From: Bipolaris cookei
Lineage: Eukaryota > Ascomycota > Dothideomycetes > Pleosporales > Pleosporaceae
NCBI GenBank assembly: GCA_002286855.1
Contig: NRSV01000074.1
Location: forward strand, 62,898 to 126,897
Length of the DNA stretch: 64,000 bases
Reading direction: 5' to 3'
Positions 1 through 8,764 of the stretch are shown piece by piece. Within the stretch, counting starts at the first letter, position 1, and every line of letters starts with the position of its first letter. A model generated the notes under the pieces. It was not told where the DNA came from, made no database searches, and worked only from the letters and a program-made list of their open reading frames with translations. Both the position numbers and the translations under genes were made by a program.

Positions 1-2
1 AG

Positions 3-365
3 GATGCACCTGAAGAAAATGATCAACAGGTACAAGACGACACCAGTAGTAACACAGAACCAGAGTCTCCAGCGAAAACGCGCTTCGACACATTCGAGAA
101 GAACAGTTTCCGCTCACCCAAGTTTTGGTTCCGCTGGAGCGGCGTGCCACATGGTGTTTCTCATGCAGCTTCGAAAGAGGCCGGTTCTTTTGAATCAGAT
201 CTGGGATATCTTGTCTTTTCTGGAAATGACTGTCGAAAGTTTAAAGGCACCATTAATTGCGCTGCTTTGAAGTGGAAGAATGTAGCCATCACTGGCCACA
301 AACTGATTGCGAGATCAGAGTCGGATACCCAGGTCACATGGGGCAAAGATGAGATTCCGCTTTGA
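3..365 (+). CDS. 3' end of an unidentified protein (5' end outside window)
   Basis: An open frame enters from the left edge and runs about 120 codons to a TGA at 363-365. The first part is acidic and Ser/Thr-rich and probably disordered. It is followed by a compact part of about 80 residues starting near KFWFRWSGVPHG, with one Cys pair (NDCRKF and INCAAL) and the stretch LKWKNVAITGHKLIA, which reads like folded beta-rich protein. I do not recognise the family. Two shorter ATG-started frames here are internal or out of frame; the frame at position 3 is preferred because it stays open to the edge and ends in the best-looking protein sequence. Transcription would be convergent with the glycosyltransferase gene to the right, with about 300 bp between the two stops. 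Confidence 0.5.
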   Translation, partial: DAPEENDQQVQDDTSSNTEPESPAKTRFDTFEKNSFRSPKFWFRWSGVPHGVSHAASKEAGSFESDLGYLVFSGNDCRKFKGTINCAALKWKNVAITGHKLIARSESDTQVTWGKDEIPL

Positions 366-662
366 AGAATCAAATTCCAAAACTTTCTTTACCTTTTTAT
401 AAATGATTCTTGATCATGGATTTATTTTGGTAACCTAGTCACCTTTTCTACATGGCAATGGTAATACAACAATTCGATTTTGCAGCCATGTTCCACAGTC
501 AACCATACCAGCTATCATTCTCGAGACCCCTTCTCTTGAGCTCGTGACATTTATCTCTTCGCAGTGCTAGAATACTTGGATTTACATATTAAAACATGTT
601 AATTATTGTTTGGCGAGTGGAGTGACATTTCGACTTGTTAAACTATGAACACGAAGAAAAAC

Positions 663-2700
663 TTACATGTAGAAAGATGCAGCAAAAATCACAACAGTGT
701 ACAAAAACACAATCAACGTCAAATGATCGCTAGGTCGTCCAAACCTCGTCCTCTTAGGGTTCAGATACTCCTCCTTTGGGTATCGCACCCCTGTCTTCTC
801 ATCCATCCGCAACGCCTCATCTGCAGTAACTTGTACTGGCGGCCACAAGATATAGCTTACAGGAATCCAGCAACTGATGAACTGACCCAACCACCATACT
901 GGGGGCCATCCAATCCTTGTGAGCAAGAATATCCATCGGCCACGGCCTGATGGCGAAAGCTGTTCCGAGTAAGCAGTACCAATCCGGGCCGCTGGATCAA
1001 AGCACCGGACAAAATTTAGTGAAAGACCGACCACGCAGGCCAAGATGTAACAGACATGAACCCATACCATCTGCTGCAAAAAAAGTGCGCGGAAACGTCC
1101 TATGAAGCCCGAAAGATTGGGCCGCCGCTCTTTGATCGAGGCAGACAAACTCCCACTGGGCACGAAACCAGGCGTCGTCCCACCAAATTTATCCGGTAGA
1201 ACAAATCCGCGAACGAGCGAGAGCGCGTAATATGGCACAAGCCAGATATCCGCTTGATCCCAGCGCATTGCATCTCTGTATCCAACAAACAGCGCCATAC
1301 TAGCCTTGTGCGCTGTGTCAGAAAAGACCCATAAGCCGACGAGGCGCAGTAACCAGACTAGCTGCCAGCGTTCGTGGTACACGACAAAGGGGTAACCGGC
1401 GAGGAGCGCAAGAGGGTTTCCGATGAAGCCGATCCAGGTCAGGGTGCAGTTGATAAGAGAGCCTGCGCCGAAGACGAAGCCAGCGAGGCGTTGGCGGGCA
1501 GTACAAAATGGAACCTTTGGGCCCCAGAGACGGAAGTTTATCTGTTGACAATTAGCTTTTCTTCTACCGCCATGTACATCCGGCGTATAGAAAGCGCTTG
1601 CCTTGAATGCAGTCTGGACATTTCCAATAGTCTGTTACAAAAGATCGTCAGCAAATTAACAATCGAGATACTCACATTCCAACCACTCACCCATCTTGTC
1701 CGCTGCTTGATATGCCCCCGCAACGTCTCCGGCATCTCCCCACACTGCATATACTCATCCACATACGCAACCTGCCACCCTTTCCCCAGCAACAACGAAC
1801 TACATGCCGTATCCTCGCTAATCGAAAACACAGGAAACCCCCCAATATCCGTCAACGCATCTCGTCTGACCAAGTACCCGGACCCCACGCAATCGGCTGC
1901 TCCCATGCCATCATGCACGGTCTCCGTCACGGCGTAGAAGTAGTCGAGATCCTGGCGCACGTGGTCATTTTTGGGGATGTTCCAGAAGTTTTGCGGTGGA
2001 CATGCCATACCCATTTTGGAGTCGGAGAGGAGATGTGGCATTAGTTGGCGGAGCCAATTGGGTTGCACAATCATGTCAACGTCTAGGCCTGCGACGAAGG
2101 GGGAGGGTGAGTCGTTGAGTTTGGCGCTGTAGTGGAGGCCGTTGTTGAGATTGCCTGCTTTCTGGTGTGTCTTCGTCAGTGAAAAGAATCTCAAAGAATT
2201 GTTCGAAAACTCACATAGTCTGGGATCTCTGGAGGGGAGCGGCTGGCGTAGTGTGCAAAGGGGTATTTCCGCTGCAAGTGCATTATCTTCTCCTGCAGGT
2301 CTTTGCTCCGACCATCGTCACACAGAATCACGTTTAGACGGTTTGACGGCCAATTCGTCTCGCATGCAGACCTCAAGACATTGAGAATAGTATCGTGATC
2401 CTCCCCACACGCAGTGATCAGCACCGAGACGACGGGCACGTCCTCGCCTTGGAGGAAAAGCTGGGGTCGGCGTGGACGCCGGGGTACCAGAATGCGGTTG
2501 AAGTAGAGAAAGATGGAAGGTAGGTATTGGAAGAATTCCACGACGAGAAAACACCATGCGAGGACTAGTTGGTAGTTGCCTTGCAGGTGAGTGTAGACGA
2601 CGCAGTAGACTCGAAAGCAAAAGTATGAAACAAGGGCTATAGGGGCTAGAAAGCCCGTAATGCAAACGAGTGGCCAGAGGGCATCTGGTGCTTTAGCCAT
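663..2700 (-). CDS. Membrane-bound family 2 glycosyltransferase (processive polysaccharide-synthase type)
   Basis: Three exons (2700-2215, 2161-1676, 1631-663) join in phase to 646 residues; the introns are 53 and 44 bp with GTGAGT donors. Two N-terminal membrane helices (about residues 11-36 and 44-66) precede a GT2 catalytic domain. This carries the nucleotide-binding acidic motif (CDDG, residues 127-130), the DxD motif (DVD, 189-191), the acceptor-side SED (277-279) and the QxxRW motif (QRTRW, 315-319), which marks processive synthases such as cellulose, chitin and hyaluronan synthase relatives. More membrane helices fill the C-terminal third. It probably polymerises a sugar at the plasma membrane for the cell surface or matrix; donor and product cannot be read from sequence. 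Fungal GT2 proteins of this shape have been linked to hyphal growth and surface structure. The start is the ATG at 2700; the open frame upstream has only a TTG. Confidence 0.85.
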
Positions 2701-4630
2701 TTTGGCGGGTTGGGGCAGTGAGTGGAAGAGATGGAACAAAGAGCAAAGCAGACGAGTGCTCTTCTAATCCATGCTTAAATCCATAAGGCCAGTGTAGATG
2801 CGATCTCCAGTGACGTCTTATTGTTCTAACAATGATTCATTAGAATTCTTTCCCCCTCCTTGTAGCTTCACGCTTATCACAGAGTCCATTGATAGTGAGC
2901 ATGTATGCGCATGTGAGTTTAGTGATCGTCGCCAATGCAACTCTCACGATTTAAACAATCACCGATAATTCCTTCATCGCGGTACATACCGGCTGTTTCT
3001 AGGTGCTCCAATGATAATGACTCTATCTTCGTTCCTTCATCCCATTGTGGCACTCTGAACAGCCGTACAGCTTGCTTATCTTCACATTGAAGGCCAAAAC
3101 TGATATGCGTAAAAATCAATTTCCCGTAAGAAGTAACGCACAATTACATCACCTGCAAATTTCAAAGGCCCCTCTTCTACCCACTAGTTACCCTTCTCGA
3201 GATTCAGTTCAAACAAGCAAATACTAAAAAAACCTAATGTTGACGACATCCGTTCGAAAGAAGCATCTCAACAAAAGGAGACGCAACCAAAGCACAAACC
3301 AATCAATGATGTACTAGGCTTTTCCGTTCTAGCCCCGAAATGCCTGCGGCTTGTAAAGCCACTGCTGCGATAGACGAAGCTTAGTACCCCAAAAGCAAAG
3401 AAATAGCAAAGTGAGGCGACAGAAACGTCAATCGCAACGGAGCAAGCCGAGATCATGTCTGAAGCTATGACCTCATGCATTTATGGCCATTGCGTTAATT
3501 ACGAGAAGCAGGTTTTCAGGGCGCAGGGTGTGTTTGCTTTTGGGAGAAGGTGTTAGGACCTTAGTTCTTCTGCTGCGTTTTTCAGCGACTCGTACGGTAT
3601 GTATGTAGTACGAGGTGCATGACTCGAGGCTATGAGATGTCAATTGCAGGGACAAGTATTTTATTCCCATATATGTTGTACTATAAAAGTGCAAGGGTTG
3701 GGAATAAGTAAAATAGTTCACTAGTTTTAGCTGCTAATTCATCGAAACGACATTTATAGATTGAGCTACCGATTCCCTGAATTTCCATTACAACCTCATA
3801 TCTAAGCCCATGTGGCTTATTGGAGGCTGATAATTGACATACTGAGACTTTGGGGATACAGTAAGATCACAAGAGATTTTGGGAATACAGTGAGATACAA
3901 AAAAAGCACCTTAAGTCTAGTCTCATGTTTGAAAACCATACAAATTGAATGCAATTCGAACGAGGAAAGAGGCTCAGCTTTATCTCACTAGTTCGATGCT
4001 ACACTGGAGCTATCATATAAATCACGTATTGGCTTGCCTGTAGTAATCTCTGTGCAACATGGAAGAAAGTATGGTTCCATGCTGAATGATATTTTGACAC
4101 GATTTTGATGAGAGTTGGTTTTTTGCTCCCTTATAATAAATCACCACTACCTTCTAATATGAGACAGCGCGGTATAGCAGGTGAGAATTTACTATATAAT
4201 GAGTAGATTGTAGTAAGTGGTTTATGTATTGTTCTATTTCAAAACTTAATATCAACATAAAAAGGCTTAAAGAAGAGTGTTTTACTACTTTTTCTAAAGA
4301 ACTTCATATGCAACGCGTATCATCAAGCACTTTGAAATATACTAAGTTAACTATTCGAATGATAAACTATTGCATAATTAGCCTCATTCTGTTATGGTAA
4401 GCTAGAGTAGAGTAATAAGGCACTGATTTATTGAAAAATTGCTTCTAGCGTTCAAGTATTACTAAACGTGGAACCATTTTTCGTCAGACGGCGCGCAGGA
4501 TCTTGCTGTATATTACTTATCAAGTGATCTGACACATGGCTCGATCACGGCTCCTAACTAGTGAGACAATCTCAGCTACAAAGATACCAACGATCCAGCA
4601 CCAACACTACACGAGATCTTGCCTGTGCGA
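2701..4630. other. Gene-poor, A+T-rich stretch
   Basis: About 1.9 kb between the glycosyltransferase start and the end of the small secreted protein gene. No frame looks coding: the frames of 60-80 codons lack protein-like composition and splice partners. The sequence turns visibly A+T-rich from about 3.7 kb, with many TA steps. A 21-base imperfect direct repeat (around TTTGGGGATACAGTAAGAT) lies near 3848-3895. It could be decayed repeat DNA, but no recognisable transposon remains. Confidence 0.5.
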
Positions 4631-5019
4631 TTAATTTTCCGCGACCTGGCATGTAGCATTTGGCCATGGAGTTACATCCGCAATATTGATCCTGCCGCAA
4701 TCCTGGGAATACTGCTTCTGGATCTTATCCGAGGGTAGATTCAAGCCGTCCGTATTCAGTAAACAACGGTCCCCGGGCACCATGCGACCGACAAGCTTTT
4801 GATGGTTGACAGTGATTGTCCCGTGGCAAACGACTCTTGTTCCGCCTTCTATGCTGTATTTAGATGGATCGATACTGTTGCATTGGCAGGTTGTGTTGGC
4901 CTATTTGGAACGATTAGCTCGGAGTTCATACTATGAAGGGGGAAAGGTTAACTCATTGGGGAACGCACAGAGGTAATGCCGGCTAAAATAAAGATGGTGG
5001 CTAAAGAATCGAACTTCAT
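4631..5019 (-). CDS. Small cysteine-rich secreted protein (effector-like)
   Basis: Two exons, 5019-4969 and 4900-4631, joined in phase 0 over a 68 bp intron (GTGCGT donor, AG acceptor), give 106 residues. Exon 1 encodes nearly the whole signal peptide (MKFDSLATIFILAGITS) and exon 2 starts with Ala, giving a T-S-A cleavage site before NTTCQC. The mature part of about 88 residues has six cysteines (one CxC, then four spaced along the chain) and two N-glycosylation sequons (NTT near its start, NAT near the end). Charge is mixed and there is no membrane segment or GPI signal. The gene sits alone in A+T-rich DNA between housekeeping genes, the usual setting of lineage-specific secreted proteins. 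I do not recognise the family. Unspliced, exon 1 runs into a stop a few codons past the donor, so the gene is easily missed. Function as an effector is inference only. Confidence 0.7.
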
Positions 5020-6164
5020 AATTCTGTGGTGATGGGACACGAGGAAGGTCTTCAAGGCTTTTTTGTTTGAGAAGAGAGTGATAATAGTAGATGATGAAAG
5101 GGTGGTGACGGTATATTGGTTTCTATATGTACACATCTCACCGACAATGATAGCCCCTTGGCGGTCTAATTTGCGGTCTAATTTGCGGCCAGCTAACGAT
5201 ACTTAGAATGAGGAGAATAGGGTCGTTTCTTGCAAGGCAATTTTGCCGTATAATTTCAGGCTTAGCTGAGGAACTTTTAAAAATGAAAACGCTCGGTGGT
5301 GGGTATGATCCTTCCGCCTAATCTCCTCGATACATATGCATTGCATCGCGCCGTCACTCTCAGAGCAATCGTTATTCTCTCAATACCTCTGGTTCATGTA
5401 GATTTCGTTTCTTGTGCGAATGCACTATCTGCTATCTCAATCTGGATAGAGGCTAGCCACCCCCACCTATCGAAGCTTTAAGCCCAGAAGGGCAACAAAA
5501 CGGAGACAGAAAACGGAGCAGTGAACAAACTCCGAATCTCTGCAAAATGATAGGGAAATCCGGCTTGGGGAACACTACTATCCTCAATCCCTGTGACAAT
5601 AACTGATTGCTCCAGATACCTCACGGCATATATTTCAATAATTTCCATACTAAGCCTCGAAATTGATCACTCAGTGATTTTAGCAGCAATAGCTTTCATT
5701 CTGCGCTTTTCTGTGCTGAGTGTGGTACATGAACTTATAAGGTATACATCTACACTCTTCCCCTGTAAGTGAGTGATAGTGCAGTGCGTTGGCCTTGTGG
5801 ACAGTTGTTTCCACGAGTTATTTTTCTTTGCAGAATTTTTTTGCTTCCTGTTGTAAGGTTGAGTGAGAACTAGTGTCATCTGTGAGCCGTGTCAGTCCAA
5901 AGGCTTAATTTGTTTTCAGATTCTCAAGACTTTTCTCTAATGTCGATAGATTACTCTCTTCTAAGCTTACTGTAAGAATAAATTACTTGAAGAAGACTAG
6001 GTTTATGGATAGAGTTCATAGTATAGATATATCCTATCTCCACTCTCCAACGCTCATATACAACTCATTTTTCTAGTATCAAACGAATGAAAGAAAACCC
6101 CCTTCTTCAACAACTTTTTATCCGCCCCACTAAATCTTCCCACAACACAGTGATCGACTCGACA
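5020..6164. other. Intergenic region between two divergent signal-peptide exons
   Basis: About 1.1 kb of A+T-rich DNA separates the start of the minus-strand secreted-protein gene from the plus-strand signal-peptide exon at 6165. It should hold the promoters of both. Frames of 60-70 codons occur (for example 5296-5481 plus and 5667-5879 minus) but have no convincing protein features. The only clear structure is a short tandem repeat near 5161. Confidence 0.45.
5161..5188. repeat. Short tandem repeat, 12-bp unit
   Basis: The unit GCGGTCTAATTT occurs twice in direct tandem and is followed by a partial third copy (GCGG). It lies about 140 bp upstream of the secreted-protein start codon, in its presumed promoter. 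No function can be assigned. Confidence 0.8.
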
Positions 6165-7219
6165 ATGAAGCTTGACCTCGTCACCACTCTCTTCATCTTC
6201 GCCGGCATCGTCAATGTATGATCTCCTCCCCCATTCTCCGTACACCCAAATCCTTATCTCGAACTTTTCCACCAAGCCAATGTGTTATGTGCGTGCCTCG
6301 GCGCTGAGAATGGAGACCCCACCCCAAAATAAGCCTCAAGGTCACTTTGCGTTTTTAGAATTCGGACCAGAACCAAACGGATTATCACAAACATGGTCGA
6401 CGAAAGATATTGCCTAGTTTATAGTGACGGCTTAGGGTGTTCTCTCGAAGCATTCAAGGAATTGTTTAACTTGGGATGCTAAGGGCAAGAACCTAGTTTC
6501 AGCGCTACTTGTGTCCCCATAACAACAAGATAGATTGACATGTCCTATGTCTTGCATATTGCTGTTATTGAGCTGTGGGTAGTACTTCTTAGCAAGGTAT
6601 TTATTGTGAATAAAGGAAGTCTGGATATTCATACATCTCGATATTATGACTCTTGTGTCACAGGGGAGTTTGCAAATCTGATTATTGCTCTTCTTTGTTT
6701 ACTTTTTGTCGTATACTGGCTTTTACCATACAGAGAGAAAAAAAATGCAAAGTGGGATTGTAGGTTTTAGGGTTATATAATGGGGCACCGGAACTTGGAG
6801 CGAAAGGAATGCTATGAGTTTATCTTTTTTTAACTGAATGCCTTGTGTTGGGTGCGCTGACTTCACTTTTGTAGGACCTGGACGGCATACAGCTTGTCAT
6901 TCTTCACCATTCTCGTGTTCAAGACATCACTTCTAGATTTCCTTACTCTCCCCAACCTCACCAATAACAAACAGCCATAAACTATAAAAACCACAAACCT
7001 GAACCTACTCCCACTGCCATCTCTCATCTTCCCTCACAAACGCATCTATAACCCTACAGCCCCAAACACCGCATCAACAACCCCCCCTTACGTAAGACAC
7101 TAGGCCACTTGAAACACTTCCCTTCGACAACTGGCACACGCTACTGTTTCCCAGGCACTGTGCATGTCAACTGCCGCGTTGACCAACAAGGTGGCTCCAT
7201 GCGGAAGTACCAGAGCTGA
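6165..7219 (+). pseudogene. Possible decayed copy of the small secreted protein gene
   Basis: At 6165-6215 an ATG opens 17 codons reading MKLDLVTTLFIFAGIVN and then meets a GTATGA donor. Length, sequence and intron position match exon 1 of the gene at 4631-5019 (MKFDSLATIFILAGITS, donor at the same codon). No intact second exon follows at normal distance. At 7061-7219, after a possible CTACAG acceptor, a frame of about 52 codons ends in GTRYCFPGTVHVNCRVD and a stop, resembling the stretch GTRVVCHGTITVN of the first protein. It lacks the CxC start, and a GCC codon at the expected splice edge is soon followed by TGA in another frame. The implied intron of about 845 bp is far longer than others here. 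It is either a broken copy with inserted or decayed DNA, or a diverged gene with more exons than I can place. Confidence 0.35.
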
Positions 7220-7738
7220 AATGCGGCATGAACCCATGGCGACAATGCATTGTCTTGTGTACTTATGCTTGGTTTAGTACTAGCATATTAGTGTGCGTGT
7301 ATCGTTCTTGTGCAAGGGATCAACAGGGAAAAACGAATCACAAGGAGACGAAGAGATTAAAGTTGTTTAACATTGTTTTTTGTTTGTTACTGATAATAAC
7401 TTGAGAGTTCCTGTTGAACCTCTGCCGTGCATGTTGTATGCTACGTGTAATGTCATGTCTTTTCATGATGATAGAATGCTAGGGACAAGCACTTTGAACC
7501 CTTTCTTCGCTCTAATCTTGCATGGCTCTTGGATGTATATGTACAGGTCGAATGACTAATCCTCTGCTCTTGCGTGTTGCTCTTCTATCCCCGGACCGAG
7601 CGTGTATCTTCGCTGCTTCCTCCTTCATATGCACCTCCGATTTGTGCGAAAGGTATGCTTCTTCGATACAGTGACTTTGTGGCATGTGGTTCGGCGTCGC
7701 GATGGTAGTTCTTTTACAAGGCTAGTGTTGAGAGTAGC

Positions 7739-8764
7739 TCAGTCCTCGCCGAAGACGATGAAGCTCGCCTCCTCTTCAACTTCCCAATATGTGCAACTGC
7801 CCTCACTGTCCTCATCACTATACTCGTCGTCAGATTCGACGTCCTCCCAGTCACTATCGCCATCGTCGTCTTCAATTCCGTCGACTGTGTCAAAGTTCTG
7901 GAATGACTCAAGCAATTCGGCGACTGGCTCTTCAGGTCCAGTGATATGACAACTCTTTGCGTGAGAGTAGTCTTCCGAGTCTTCTGAGATCATGTCCTCG
8001 TCGTGATCGTCATCATCGTCAGCCACAGTGTACTTGCCGGGTTCGTAGCGCGGTGATCTCCGATGAAAGTACGGATTAGGCCTTCCGGGCTCAAAATCCG
8101 TGTCTTTTGCGAATTCGACAGCTGAGTCCCTTTTGGGACGCGGTCGCTCATCTACGCGTCCTGTAGTCTCGGCCCAATACAGATCTAGTGCCTTGGACGC
8201 GGTTTGTACGTTTTCGTGACTCTCCTCTGGATGCCGTGCTGACCATTCAGCCTCTTGTGCAGCCATGTTTTCAATAACCGAGAGTTCTTTGAGTGCACCT
8301 ATCTTGCCTTTGCACCACGCATTGTAGACGGTGTCTTGATGCTCGGAGCTAGTCAGAGTGCATGATGGCGCACGGCCACCTGCATTCTCAAGGGCTTGCG
8401 ACAATACGTGCATGTACTTGACGTGTATATCAATTGTACACACAGGGCATCGTGATTGGAGTTGGCCGGCTGCTGTTGGGTGCATAGTGTGTTGACAGAC
8501 TGATGCAACAGGCGAGTTTGACGTAGACTTGTTGGTTTCGGAAGTGAGAGGCGCGATGTGGCCAGTAATGTCATCGAATATGTCGGAAAAATAGCCGGAG
8601 TCTTGTCGCTTGAGCCATTGCTGAAAGTCTTCGTACTCGCCGGCCGTGGGAATGTAGCCTTGCTCATTTGGTCGGACGTTTGCGTGCAAGCACTGCCAAC
8701 GCTTGTACAACTTTAGTTCGCGCGGCGATAGAATGATGCTGGCGGGGATTTTCGGATGGGCCAT
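7739..8764 (-). CDS. Acidic protein of unknown function with a Cys/His cluster
   Basis: A single exon of 341 residues. The ATG at 8764 (MAHPKIPASIILSPRELK) is chosen because the open frame upstream starts only at a GTG. The N-terminal part has a helical-looking block with LYKRWQCLHANVRP and YEDFQQWLKRQDSGYF. A cluster of possible metal ligands follows at about residues 95-125 (CQH, then CPVC, then two His), reminiscent of but not matching a RING or zinc-ribbon pattern. The C-terminal third is very acidic, with runs of Asp/Glu (DDDDDHDED and EDDDGDSDWEDVESDD), and likely disordered. No family is recognised. Such acidic proteins are often nuclear, but there is no direct localisation evidence. 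Confidence 0.65.
   Translation of the reverse strand: MAHPKIPASIILSPRELKLYKRWQCLHANVRPNEQGYIPTAGEYEDFQQWLKRQDSGYFSDIFDDITGHIAPLTSETNKSTSNSPVASVCQHTMHPTAAGQLQSRCPVCTIDIHVKYMHVLSQALENAGGRAPSCTLTSSEHQDTVYNAWCKGKIGALKELSVIENMAAQEAEWSARHPEESHENVQTASKALDLYWAETTGRVDERPRPKRDSAVEFAKDTDFEPGRPNPYFHRRSPRYEPGKYTVADDDDDHDEDMISEDSEDYSHAKSCHITGPEEPVAELLESFQNFDTVDGIEDDDGDSDWEDVESDDEYSDEDSEGSCTYWEVEEEASFIVFGED

Noticed and set aside
5667..5879. Minus-strand frame with a stretch (HCTITHLQGKSVD) vaguely like the secreted protein
   Set aside because: The likeness covers only a few residues, there is no signal peptide, and cysteine spacing does not match.
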